Source: Coffea arabica | Taxonomy: Eukaryota; Streptophyta; Magnoliopsida; Gentianales; Rubiaceae | Assembly: GCF_036785885.1 (NCBI RefSeq) | Contig: NC_092322.1 | Coordinates: forward strand, 39,019,994 to 39,083,993 | DNA length: 64,000 nt | Direction of reading: 5' to 3' | Part shown: positions 46,900 to 58,586 of the stretch, in pieces | Position numbering within the stretch: the stretch's first letter is position 1 | How the letters are laid out: the number at the start of each line of letters is the position of its first letter | Program-made: the position numbers and the translations under genes | The notes under the pieces: generated by a model | What the model saw: only the letters and a program-made list of their open reading frames with translations | The model's database searches: none | Told to the model about the DNA's origin: nothing

Positions 46900-47241
46900 T
46901 CAAGCGTGGTGAGAGGAAATCTCCTCTGCTTCTGAGGAAATCTCCTCCGATGGAATTGTCTCTGCTTCATATCGATAACAATGTTTAATAAAAATCTCTA
47001 GATCCTCATTTCCCATATCCATCTGTTCTTGCTGAATTTGCTTCACTGAATTTGCAACAGACACATGACACCCTTTTACCTCAATCATTTCAAGAGTCTC
47101 ACATTCCCCTAAACAAGAAGGGACCTCCACCAGGTGCAGGCACGAGTGCACCACCAATTTCTCAAGACGGGAAAAACTATCGGAAGTTGCACTCCAATTG
47201 CGAATGTCCGACACTAATAATTCCAAGACTCGGAGGTTAAG
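46900..47241 (-). pseudogene. NLR-C: 3' end of an R1-like NLR cut by an LTR element
   Basis: The minus-strand frame matches the last LRRs and tail of NLR-A/B (RNWSATSDSFSRLEKLVVHS, GECETLEMIEVK, SVKQIQQEQMDMGNE). It ends with SEAEEISSHHA and a stop at 46900. Homology to NLR-B runs rightward to CCAAGACTCGGAGGTTA (47224-47239) and stops at 47241/47242, where the retrotransposon LTR begins TGATAGG. In NLR-B the coding sequence goes on as GGGAACTCC. The missing 5' part (about 1230 codons) was not found to the right of the retrotransposon DNA in this window. Confidence 0.9.
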
Positions 47242-48662
47242 TGATAGGTTGCAATTTATTCACTTATTTTATTATTAATTTCCCCTATTACTTGACCTGA
47301 TGTGAATTAATTATTAGATTCTACTCACTTTTCGTAATTTACATTTATTTCAGGGAGTAGAACGAAAATATAATAACAGGTGCTAATTTGGCAGGAAAAG
47401 AGTCCAGATGATAGAGCTTATTCTAGGGGCATTTTTGGAACAACAAACGTGAGCCCTTGTTGGGCAAATTGGGCCGAAGTCTTCACTTTCCTGCACAGGA
47501 GCCGCCGCAAGGAGTATTCCTTTATATAGGAAAATTACGCAGGAAAAAGGGAGTTTTCTTCTTCTGGTGCGGCGGACGCCGCACAGGAGCAATAGGCTAA
47601 TTGGAATAGGAGTTGCGCAGAGGAAGAGCAGTGACTCTCTTCTTAGTTTCTTTTGTCCTTTAGCTTAGTTTCTTTTGACTTTTCTTTCTTTTTAGCTTTT
47701 AGTAGTTCCTTGTCTTCCTTCTAATGTTAGCCAAGAGTACAAGCAATCAATCAACTCCTGTAGCTTACTTTTCTTATTGATTTGAGCGAATTGAATTTGC
47801 CCAATTCATGGATACGAAGGTCGCAGCTATTGCCGCAATTTCTGGTGGGTTTAGTTCATCAAACATGAACTAATTTCACCACTCTAGTCAAGAACAACGG
47901 AGGATTTGGTTCTACTAAATTTGTGAGATCGAATTGGTTTTTATATATTTCCATTATTCACTGGTATTTGTCTATCTTCTGCTTTATGTTCATATGGTTG
48001 TTTTGTTATTCGATTATCCAGGGCCCGGATTCTAGATTAATTCAATAACCTGAAGCCAATTAGGGTAGTTAAATCCGTAATTGTTTAATTATTCTAAACT
48101 GGTGGTAACTGGCATGATTGGGTTTGTGTCAGGGAGATAGACAGGCTAACTTAAAGAGACCCTCGTAGCGTGTTGATTGGTTAGAATTAGGCTCTTCTAA
48201 TTATTCATGCAATTAGGGAATTAAATTTCTATGGTCGTACCTAGGGTTGTTTCCTGATTAGAGAAATAGTCAACGGTCGTACCTTGGCTATCGACAAATT
48301 GAGGAAGAGTTGGTTGTTTATCGCATGTATGACAACTATAACTAATTTATCAGATAGTAACTGGAATAATCCTTGCATCTGTGATCGAATTAAGTGGACC
48401 ATCTCCGAAGTTGTCCCTTGGCTAGAGTTCGTCCATTATCATTTTTATTGTGATAATTAGTTATTTGAGTTGTAGTTATTTTATTTCATTTTATTCCAAG
48501 TAATTTAGTTACTCTCATTTTCAAAAACCCCCCATATCTGGAACTTGAGAAGAAATTAAATTGTCCTCAGTCCCTGTGGATTCGACCCTGCTTACCGCTA
48601 TATACAGAAATTATATTTTGTTTAAGCAGGTATTTATTATTGCACAGGTTCGGCACCTGTCA
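47242..48662 (+). repeat. 5' LTR of the Athila/Tat-like element
   Basis: 1421 bp from TGATAGGT to ACCTGTCA, near-perfect terminal inverted ends, ending directly before the primer site. The related solo LTR on the minus strand lies at about 1300-2525. Confidence 0.85.
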
Positions 48663-48787
48663 ATTTTTGGCGCCGTTGCCGGGGACTGGTGTCAGATTAA
48701 TTTGTTTCTTTTCGAGTTCACCTTGTTTTCATTTTTAATTTATTTTTTTTTATTATTTTTTTCCCTTTATTTTTTTTTATATTGTTT

Positions 48788-49519
48788 ATGGCTGCTAACA
48801 TTCCATATTTTGATGATAGACTGGACTTTGTTCTCGAATGGGGTTATGAGACTCATGTTTTTCCTAATGATCAATGGGCTGTTGCAAATTGTGGAACTTA
48901 TTTTGATTCAGGTTATTCAACTAACACATGCCCCGCATTTCAAGATAATCTAAGCGCTCCAATTGATACTTTTGGAGATTTTCCACACCAATATCAAACG
49001 TGGTATGACCCTTATTCAAACGGGTATGATCAAGGATGGTGGGATAATTCCAATTTTGATTATGCGACCGGGCCAATGGATTTTCAACAGCAAGAGTCTC
49101 AGCAATCGTCCTCCGTGTCAGGTATGTCTCTTGAAGAAATGATAGACTTACTAATTGCTAATTCAAATCGATTTCATCAGGAGACACAAGCGAGCCTAAA
49201 TCGATTTCATCAGAAGACACAAGCGAGCTGTCGCGACCTGGCGGATCAACTGCGTCAATTGACAGTCAGGATAGAGCGATTAGAGGCTCACCTTGAAGAA
49301 TTGCCCTCACAAACCAATATCAATCTTGAGGAAGATGAGAGTGCAATTGTCCGGCCAAATGACATGGAACTGCAAGAGTTTCAAGAAAACGGATTTAAAG
49401 ATGCAGTTGAAAAGGAAGCTGAAGTGCAAGAAATGAGACTCCAGGATCAACTCATTCAAGTGAACGATTCCAGTGAAAAATCTCCAAATGCGGTGACATC
49501 TTCTCCACTCCTTAATTAA
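48788..49519 (+). CDS. Gag-derived ORF of the Athila/Tat-like element
   Basis: About 244 codons from the ATG at 48788 (MAANIPYFDDRLD); an ATG two codons upstream (48782) is also in frame. The N-terminal half is Tyr/Trp/Asn-rich without a known fold. The second half (from about 120) reads SLEEMIDLLIANSNRFHQ and a helical QLRQLTVRIERLEAHLEELP stretch, ending LPSQT. This fits the coiled-coil tail region of Athila gag. An approximate 30-bp direct duplication gives NRFHQETQASL/NRFHQKTQASC. There is no zinc knuckle and no pol. It resembles the shortened gag-tail proteins of non-autonomous elements; whether it is made is unknown. Confidence 0.6.
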   Translation: MAANIPYFDDRLDFVLEWGYETHVFPNDQWAVANCGTYFDSGYSTNTCPAFQDNLSAPIDTFGDFPHQYQTWYDPYSNGYDQGWWDNSNFDYATGPMDFQQQESQQSSSVSGMSLEEMIDLLIANSNRFHQETQASLNRFHQKTQASCRDLADQLRQLTVRIERLEAHLEELPSQTNINLEEDESAIVRPNDMELQEFQENGFKDAVEKEAEVQEMRLQDQLIQVNDSSEKSPNAVTSSPLLN

Positions 49520-49612
49520 TATTTTCCTGACTCCTATTCTTCAACTCCTGTTACTGAAATAGATTTTATTATACCAGAAAATTTAATATTTCATGACAGG
49601 AATAAGTTAAGA

Positions 49613-49822
49613 GTGGAGATGGCAAAATATCTTGAACCAATGAATGTGTGTGATGGAGGAGTGAGTGGAGAATGCAGATCATTGTTGACTTGTTTAGCAC
49701 CATTTACTAGTCCATGGAAGCCCGTAACTCGTGTGCCCAAGAATTACTCCATCTATGAGGGTTACCAGGATCACATTGAAGATGAATCATTAAGACGAGC
49801 CACAAGATTTTATCCTCCATGA
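49613..49822 (+). pseudogene. Short conserved ORF near the element's 3' part
   Basis: About 69 codons ending TRFYPP and followed within 50 nt by the ATTGGGAGGCAACCCA motif. The position just before this motif is where pol ends in Athila/Tat elements, so this may be a leftover of the polyprotein end or a small leader ORF. No domain was recognised. Confidence 0.3.
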
Positions 49823-50079
49823 ACAAAACATGACCATGTCTAGCCAAAGACATAAAAGAAAGGCGCTCATTGGGAGGCAACCCAATTGTTTCTTTCAATT
49901 GCTTATTGGTTTAGTGACATAGTTTAAATCTGTTTTCCCTTTAATTTGACTGATTGTGGGTGTTGATCTTCGTCTTTGCTGATTTGTAAGTGACCTTCAC
50001 CCATGACGCGCCCGCGTGATGATGTGCAGGAAGCTCACGATCAGGAATTTCTGAACTTCTGGGAGCTCTCTTGCCCTCA

Positions 50080-50720
50080 TGACGTGCCCGCGTGGTGACG
50101 TGCAGATAGCTCACGAGCAGAAACTTCTGGGAGCTCTCTTGCCCGCATGGCGTGCCCGCGTCACGTTCGCGGGAAAGGTAAGGATTAAAAAAAAAAAAAA
50201 AAAAAAAAGAGAAATTTTTTCAACCGTAGCTAGGTTTCTCAATTATCAAAAAAAAAAAAAGAAAAAAAAATTTCTCAATTATCAAGAAAAAAACAAAAAC
50301 AAAAACAAACAAACAAAAAAAAAGTTTTTTTTCCTTCTTTTCTTTTCTTTCTTTCCTTTCTTTTTCTTTCTTTCTCTTTTCTTTCCTTCTTCTCCTCTGT
50401 TCGCTCTGTCCGCCGCTCGTGCCCACCGCCATCTCAAACTCCACCGCGCGCCACCCCCTTCCTCAACTCAATCGCGCGCCCCGCCGCCGCTCTCCGCTGC
50501 TCTCCACCAGATCGCGCGCAGCCCGCGACCCCGGCGCGCCACTAAGCCGCGGCCCAGCCTCTGCGCCGCCGCTGCTAAAGCCCCACGCGACTCCCTCCGC
50601 AAGTGGCGACGAGCCCACAGGGACGTGCAGCAGCCTCTGTCCAGCAGCCATGCTCTGCGCACGGACGCAGCCATCCACCACCAACTTCAACGCCGCTTCT
50701 CTGTCTGCCGCCTGGGGTAG
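50080..50720. repeat. Low-complexity interior of the Athila/Tat-like element
   Basis: A direct repeat GAAACTTCTGGGAGCTCTCTTGCCC-like unit occurs at about 50045-50075 and 50120-50145, followed by A-tracts (50187-50208, 50250-50270), a CT-rich run (50325-50400) and a GC-rich stretch (50400-50690). Open frames on both strands across the GC-rich part are Pro/Ala/Arg low complexity and were not accepted as genes. The order CT-rich then GC-rich resembles 1-375 of this window. Confidence 0.5.
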
Positions 50721-51870
50721 TCCCAGTGGAGGTATTCGACACTTGCCCCCCAATTTCTCAGTGTTAGTCGGTGATATTTGGTAGTAGCTTATGCATATTT
50801 GGGTGATTTCCACCAGTGGTATTGGTTAGATTATTCTAGCTTGGAATTGCTAATTCTTTTGGGGTGGGTGAAGTTGTGCATTTAATTGGCCATCTGGAGC
50901 CACTTGTTGCAATTTTGGGGTGATTGGATGATTCCTGTAGTTGAATTGGGTGGAATTTGTGGCATTTGTGTTGCCTGTTGAAATTGGACGAAATTACTTC
51001 AATTGTTGGGAGTGGTCTGTCCATTGTTTCCAATGCTGCTTCACGAGATATTCTATTATAAATCTGGGGTCCCGCTGATTGCTTTGTCCATTATACTTTT
51101 AGCCCTATGTTGACTTTCTTTGGAGATTCGGAATTATTCACTGGTTACTGGATAAATATTGGGGCTTATTGCTTGAATTGTTAGGACTGTAGTAGCGCAA
51201 ATTTCTGGGTTGTTTGTTGAATCGGAAGGGCATTGTGACCCCTGTATCGCTTCTTGAAGTTGGTTAACTAATTTTGGTTTACTGGGTGTGTTTAGTCTCT
51301 TGATTTCACTTGCCTTCCGTAGTCGTTGCAATTGAGTTCATTTGCTGCCTTTGTTGGAGTATCTGTTGCGAGTGTGGCATTGTATAGCTTCTACTGTTAG
51401 CTGATGCATTGGGGGCCATAGGTAGCATTTACTCTGCTCTGTTATATCTATTTCATTGATTTTGGACTACGTTTTGCACCAGTGGTACTGGTTGGGGTAT
51501 TTTGATTAGCATTTGTTATTTCCAATTGGTTGGCTGCCTGATTAAAAAGGAAAAACTTGTGATTGTGTGGTTATTGTCTACTTTCTATACTGCTATTGCT
51601 GGAATTGCCGCTTCTGAGTTGAAAATTAACTATCCACTTGGAGACTTTGTTGAGATTTTGGGTGGATAGAGTTGTGCATTTGCTGGTTGAATTGAGTTAT
51701 GATGTCTCAGAACTGGGGCATGTACTTCACCACATTGGTTTCCCTCCGCAGCTGCCAAATACCCTTAGCCACTCGAGAGGGAAGTTTCTTTGTCCTCTTC
51801 ACTTTAATTGTTTTATTCCCTCCATTGAGGACAATGTAGGATCTAGGTGTGGGGGGGGACAGCTGTGCTA

Positions 51871-53219
51871 GTTTCTTTGCTAGTTTCTTTTTCTAGTTCT
51901 TAGTTTTCAGATATTTTTCTTTTATTTTTAGTCTGTTATTTGTCTAGTTTTCGTTTACATTTTGTCATTTATCTGTCTAGCTCTCCTATGACTGCCAAAT
52001 TTGATGTTGGATTGTTGCCCATATTTCTACTTTTGCCAAGTTTTAATCATTGAAATGCAACAATTTTAATTAAAAGACATAATGGTAATTTGGTGATAAC
52101 AAAAATTAAGATAAAAAAGTGCTTACACTCTCTAATGCTAAAATTCATACATTTTATATAGTAATGATAATGATGAAATCCAATGATACTTTTGTCCTAG
52201 ATTTCCTTTTATAACACATTAATGTCATTACTACGTGAATAAGTAAATATACACCAATCTACTTCAAACTATTTATAACTGATGTTTAGTTCAATTTCAG
52301 CAAACATTCCTTTTTCCCTGATTGAATATGATAAAAATACTGCTATAAATAACATGGAGCAAAATGGCAAGAAGCGCTATCATTTTCTCCATTTTTACGC
52401 ATTTTTTCTTTCTTCAACTTGATTGCCCTGCTCCGCATTGAGATTCAGGGCTACACCTTATGTTAGTGTAACACGAGAGGCTCGAGATATATGAGATATC
52501 ATTCATATTCAAGTTTGGAATCCTTTTTTTTTTTTTTTTTCAAAACATGAGCTATATATCTTGACTTGAAGTTGAAAATATTGTTTTAAAAACAATATTT
52601 GCATACTTGTGATCAATTTTTTCAATAATTTATCCAGTCATCTCATTGAAGGTAGAAAGAAGATTTGATTAGGCATTTCAATGAACATATAATATTCTTC
52701 CTTTTCACAAAATTCAGGGTCTCTCCACTTAAATTATTACATGCATGATCATTTGGACAGAAAAATTTTTTAATATGCCACTTTATTTTATCCTAAAGAT
52801 AAAAAAAATTATTCTATGGTAACAATCATGTCTTGTAACTTGAACATCCAAAAATCTTAAGGTCTTTCCTTCTAAACCATGTAAAAGGGCATGTAAAAGG
52901 GCATTTTCATCAACTCAACTATTTTGACAGTTAACTTGACGGGTTAGACTGAAATGAAAGGTAAAGTAAAAAGAAATAAACTTTAGATGTAAGTACAACA
53001 TTGACCAAATTCTTAAAAAAAAAAAACTTTGACCAAATTCTAAGGGGAGTTTTAGTTCTTAACCCTTCTTTTTTATAATGTTCTTTTCATTCCAGTAATT
53101 CACAAAAAAATTTTTTTTTTCTTTATAAGCAAAATTATGCTTGGCTTTTTCGTGAAGTATATACATTTCCTTCATGGCAATGCATGTTATGTAATAACGA
53201 AGAATTCAGAGGAAGTGCC
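51871..53219. other. No gene seen
   Basis: AT-rich DNA between the two LTR elements. 51871-52050 may still belong to the Athila/Tat-like element. Neither the missing 5' part of NLR-C nor an LTR copy was found. T-tract at 52525-52540. Confidence 0.45.
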
Positions 53220-56200
53220 TGTGAGGACTCGCAAAAATTTACTTATTTAATCTCCTATTTCTAGCTTATTTAATTATTTATTTGGCCTTTTACTCTGAAT
53301 ATTATTTTCTAAGCTCTTGAGACCTAATTACATGGAAATATAGTTTCATTATATTTTTAAAATGACTTGTTTCAAAAATTAATTTTCGTAAGCTCGTTTA
53401 GTGAAAATAGTGAATACGTCTTTGGAAATCTTCACCGATTGAGAGTACAATAAGATTGGAATATTGGAGACATGTGCAATGGATCTAAATTAGGTATTTT
53501 AATGTTTAAATACTCAAGTGATAATTATTAGTACTATCGTTATAAGAATTTCTCGGAAGTTTCGCGTTATTGCGCTTAAATTGGAGATACGCGTTTTCAC
53601 ACGTGCGATTTAAATTGAGGAACGTTAGACCCTTATTTTGGGACAATTGAAAGTGAATAATATTTATATGAATATAAGGGCATTAGAGGTTTAGTGCACT
53701 AGTGAAACAAACGCGAGAGGAAACGAGCACGAAACGCGCGCGTTCGCGCGCTATTGAAAGGTTGACTTTTGGAACCAATTTTGGCCACAAATATCAAAGC
53801 TTCCTATGGAAGCTTATCATCAGCCACCATTCTTCTTTTCCTTCTCAAACCAGCCGTGCAACACCAAGAGAAGGAGACCAAAATTCCTTCTTCATTCAAC
53901 TCTCAAACTTGCACCAAATCACTTGAAATTTCTACCACAAACTCACAACAACTTGGAGATTCATCTAGGCAAGGAGATGAGCTTCATTTCCACGGTTTTC
54001 TTGAGGCTCAAAGTGACCAAAAATTTCTGATCTAGTCATCCAAGAAGGTAGCAAATCATCCAACCCATAGATCTTAGTTTTTGTAAGATATATTGCACAT
54101 ATACGGTTATATAATCATGTGGGTAGCTTTGTTTATGGTGTAAAATGAAATGGGTGGGCTTTATGAACTCCCACCTTTGTCTTGGGGACTAATATCATGC
54201 TTGATGATGGATTTAATGTTGGTTTAGTGCTTATATTAGTAGATTAATGTTGTATTGTTGGTAGAAAATCAAAGGAGGTGGTTGGAGCAAAAGTGACCGT
54301 TTTACCCCTGCCTTGTCCAACCATTTTTGTGCAAACTTTTGAGGTTCTAATGACTTGATTATGTTGTTTACATGTTATTGTGAGTGTGTACAAAATTTCA
54401 TTGAAAAATAACATGATTTGGTTGGTCAAATGAATTGATTTCCAAAGTTAGCCAAACTAGAAAATGAATCACGTATTGCCCAGGCAGTCATTTTGTATTG
54501 GCCATAACTCTTTACTCCGATGTCGAAATCAAGTGCCGTTTGCGGAATTGGAAACTAGACATTCCCAGCTTTCCATTGGTACCAATTTCATATTCTGGTT
54601 CCACTTGAGTGAGCCACACCATTCGATTGAAAATCACTGTCCTGTTTCGTTTCTCTCCAGGAGACAGGACAGGACTTGTATCTTGATGCTCAAAAACGAG
54701 CTATTTGTGAATAGAATTTAAAAATGGTTTCTTCTGATAAAATTCAGCTTTATGAGAGAGCTTTCCAACGCCATTAACCACGCCCAATTCCAAGTTGAAT
54801 TGAGTGAGTTGTGGCCAATGTTTGAAACTGCTACAGTGATAGAATTTTTCACTTGGACAGATTTGTAACTAACAATGATTTGGGACTTGTTTTCTGAAGC
54901 TTCTTGGTATAAATCACCTATCAAATGTACCTTAGACATTATCTACTGAAATGAACCGTGTTTGAGGTGTTTTATTTGCCAAACGTTTTGAAAATGGAAA
55001 AACGGAAGTCCAAGGCAGATTTGCCGAGGAACTTCTTGGGACTTTAGTGATTTCGTTAACCAACTTTACGAATGAATTTTCCTACGAAATTTGGTAGAGA
55101 AATAGCCCTTATATGGTAGGATAATACTACCAAATTTGGTGCCATTCCGAGTCCATTTCGATGTTCAATCAAAGTCCCAAAGTTGTGAATTAAACCTGGA
55201 ATTTACGTAACAGTTTCACATTTTCACTAACTTTGAATTACCATATCTTGGTGCTCGAAACTCTGTTTCTCATTCCGCTTGTTTTTTTATACTCTTGGAT
55301 TGCAACACTAATTGATTTCCAAATTTCAAAGGTTAGTTCAAAACAAATGAATTTTTCCGAATTTCCAAAGTTGGCCAAAAACCAACTTAAATTTGTCTTG
55401 GTAATGCAAGTTACCAACTTTGAGCTACTATATCTTGGCGCTCAAAACTTCGATTCTTGTTCCATTTATCTCGTTTTAAACTTTGATTGTAGCTCTAATT
55501 GAGTTCTAAATTTCGGAGGCTAGTTCGTATTGTGTGAATTTTGCCGGATTTTCAAAGTTGGTCAAAAACCAACCCCGAAACTGTCTTAATGGTCCAAAGC
55601 AGCAACCTTGAGTCAATTTTTGAATACCTTCCGTTTGGAATCATGGAAAAGTATCTTCTAGGAACTTTTAGTGCTTTTGAAGACGTTTCCAACGGTATCA
55701 AGCTTTCCAATTTTGGACCTACATAGTGCAAGATACGATTTTTCTAAAATTGACACCCAAAGTTGAAATTTGTCAATTTCTTAAAAAATGAGATTTTGGA
55801 AACTTGCCTTCTTTTCTCGATACCGATTGAACATTTTGAACTCGATTTCATGGAAAATATTAGTCTCTCTCTTTAGACTTTAAAACTTTACTCTTGAGCC
55901 TTGATTATTAATAATTAAGGCCCAATTCATGAATTCTCCTTAGATTGTACAACCTTCTTTGATATGTAGGGGTTCTAAGTGATAGTGTATAATAGTTAAT
56001 GGTTATTTGTTCAGGCGCTCAAGGGGACCTCCAAGAGGAACTCGGAGCGGACACCTAAAACGCTTGTTTGAGAACTACTCGCTTGTTTTGACTAGGTGAG
56101 TGTTCCATATAGGAATACGTAATTGAATAAGTCTAGGACATGCTTATTTCATGATTATTAAGTGTTAAGTGCTATGTGTTAAGTATTTACCATACTCATG

Positions 56201-57687
56201 CCTATTTAAGGAATGTATACTTGCATTGTATATCTACATGAATTGGTTAAATGATTAACCATATCAAATGACCATATGAACTCGATACATGCTTAACTTG
56301 CTAGATTGCTTACTTAGCCTACTCGATTTTGAAAAATGGAGTCGAGTGCGTTCTTTATCGCACTCGTTTTCTTTTGAAATGAATAACTCGTGCTTGGAAA
56401 TGCTCGAATAACATGACTTGGTATGCTATGGTTGCATACATCGTTGGAGTGAATCTTCTCGACTCTCACATGGTAAAAATGGGATAACGGCCAATGATGG
56501 CCTATTCATGTGACAAATGCCTGTCAATTAACCGTCACTACTCAACCGTTAACCGTCAACCGTTAACCGTGAACCGTTTACCAACCCACATGACTACCTG
56601 ATTACTTGACTATTTGCTCATATGATTTCCAATCTACATGACTATTTGATATCCGTGAATTACATGCTCCCATGAAATCAACTTGTATTGCTTACGTGCT
56701 TACGTGCTAAGTATCCACTTGATTACTTGATTATGATGAATCACATGTTATATGAAGCTGTCCACCATTGTTAGGCGAGTGTGTACTTTACCTCACTCGA
56801 CCTACTCAAATGATGAATTTTACCTTTGGTCGAATTATTTGGTTACCTGTGCATGTTGTAAGCTCTAAGCTGAACTTGGGCCCTGCCCTTGGTTACTGAC
56901 CTACTCGAGCCAGGACTGGGTTCGGTCGGGTAGGTTGGAACCCTGGGCCACCGTTTCGGTATACTCGAGTATTACCACTGGAGGGATAAGGTGATGGCCA
57001 GTCAAACCGAGGGGATCCGGAAGTCATAAGGTGCAGATGACCGACAGAGTTCCACTGGAACACCGTATCCTACCGTATATGTTTACCTTGTATCATTATA
57101 ATTGTTTCATGCTAAAATGCCAACATGAAATCCTGAGCTATGCCTGTGATATGCTCCATATCTGTTACCTGACCAATGTACTCATACCATGACACCTGTC
57201 TCATGATAAATGTCTCATGCCATGATAAATGTCTCAAATTACTCGTACAATGATTATCACCTCATGATAACATGCCATTGTGCAACCTTGAACCATGCAT
57301 ATGATATACCCAACTTAATTGATTTATTTGAACTGTTAGAGTGTCTTGGAACCTCACTGGGCTGTGTAGCTCATCCCACGTTGTGGTTTTCTTTTACAGG
57401 GTTCGAGACCAAGGGTGCTCGTGAGTAGTACTAAATTGTTTTCTTTTGGAGACTTTAAGTTATATTATAACGGATGACTATTGTACCCTTTTCCGTTGGA
57501 TTGTATTTAAGTTTGAAAGCTGTATAATTGTAAGTGTGAGATATTTGAAGTACTTTAATTATGTATTGAGGTTACTTAAAGTATTTCGAGCTTTTGAATG
57601 ATGGATTGTAGTGAGACCTGGCGAGAGCTGGGCAGGCGTCCCGCGGATACCCTTTGGTTCGCCTTAGGGAGAAGTGGGGCCGTCACA
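53220..57687 (+). repeat. 5' LTR (4468 bp) of the Ty3/gypsy element
   Basis: Begins TGTGAGGACTCGC and ends CCGTCACA. Aligned to the 3' LTR with a constant offset of 6660 bases it shows about 70 substitutions in 4121 positions (about 1.7 percent, counted by eye) and no net indel. 53701-53985 and 57001-57340 have no difference. A CG-rich palindrome-like phrase ACGCGCGCGTTCGCGCG lies at 53733-53749. Small frames in the LTR occur in both copies but encode nothing recognisable. Confidence 0.95.
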
Positions 57688-57689
57688 GT

Positions 57690-57701
57690 TGGTATCAGAG
57701 C
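57690..57701 (+). other. Primer binding site, initiator Met tRNA
   Basis: TGGTATCAGAGC, two bases after the 5' LTR, matches the complement of the 3' end of plant tRNA-iMet. Confidence 0.9.
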
Positions 57702-58586
57702 TTAGGTTTCAAATCTTTGTAGTGTATCCTAGACTTAAATGTTTAGGATGCCGGACTGTGGGACTAGTCTGAAAGTTAAATGATTGCTTGTACCGATGAA
57801 ATTTAGGGTCACTTCACGTGGTCTCTACAAAGGAGCAAGATAGGGCCAAGTGGTGTTATGGTCCTTACTATGTGATTGAGTAAAGACTTAAGTGTCTTTC
57901 TAGAAATGTAAGCTGTGAATCATGAATGTGATAGGTTGTAAAACCTTTATCTTGATAATTGGAGGGAATTTAATATGTATGTTGGGTAGGAATCTCGAAT
58001 GTGGTGATTTACTCTTGGGACCGGCCTGCTCGAGTTGTGAATTACCTTATTTCGGATTCTTGTACCTGAATACTTGAGGGTGGAAAGCAACCCTAAGGGC
58101 TTGACATCTCCATTTATGGGGAATAGGAATGAATTGATATTTAATGAGAATGGTTACAGGAAACCACTAATTGTTTGGTTGGGTGGCATAATGATTAAGA
58201 ACGGGAGATGGAAAATATCGTAACCCAAAAGATCCTTGTGTTTAGATTGAAATCGAGCATGTTAGGGAACGAGAATCGTCTAGTTCCAATTAATCTAGTG
58301 AATCTCTACTTGTGATCTTTCATAGTGAGATGATGGGGGTAGAATTTAAGAGTTGCGCCTTGGAGATGAATGTACTTGTGATAATCACTTGTTTATTTTT
58401 GTTATTGACTTTGACTTGGCATGAACTTTACTTGGCCATAACTTGTTTTATGATTTAATGAAATCTAGTTTGTGTTTACTTGCATAGTGATAATGATATT
58501 TATATATGTGATTTCTTTTCCTTTAAAGGTTGTTATTGGCATATATGTGTAGTTCAACTATGGCTTAGTGTGAGATTTATACATAT
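57702..58586 (+). other. Leader of the Ty3/gypsy element
   Basis: About 0.9 kb untranslated leader between primer site and gag, presumably holding the packaging signal. No ORF of note. Confidence 0.6.

Larger units (their letters stand above)
47242..51870 (+). mobile_element. Non-autonomous Athila/Tat-like LTR element, 3' LTR not found
   Basis: 5' LTR, primer site TGGCGCCGTTGCCGGGGA (48668-48685) complementary to the 3' end of plant tRNA-Asp, a gag-like ORF, a conserved CTTGGGAGGCAACCCA-type motif (ATTGGGAGGCAACCCA, 49869-49884) and a GAGGACAATGTAGGATCTAGG / GTGTGGGGGGGGAC purine tract (51827-51862). All are hallmarks of Athila/Tat-type Ty3/gypsy elements. No RT, integrase or protease is present. 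A second copy of the LTR was not found before 53220, so the 3' end is deleted or unrecognisable. It truncates NLR-C. Confidence 0.8.

Noticed and set aside
50079..50813. Several overlapping ORFs on both strands
   Set aside because: They come from A-tract, CT-rich and GC-rich low-complexity DNA within the Athila/Tat-like element. Frames on both strands are open because of composition.
51871..53219. Possible 3' LTR of the Athila/Tat-like element
   Set aside because: Searched by eye for the TGATAGG start, the ACCTGTCA end and internal LTR phrases; none found.
53702..55726. Small ORFs repeated at 60362-62386
   Set aside because: They are the same LTR sequence twice. Duplication by the LTR, not selection, explains their conservation, and no domain is seen.
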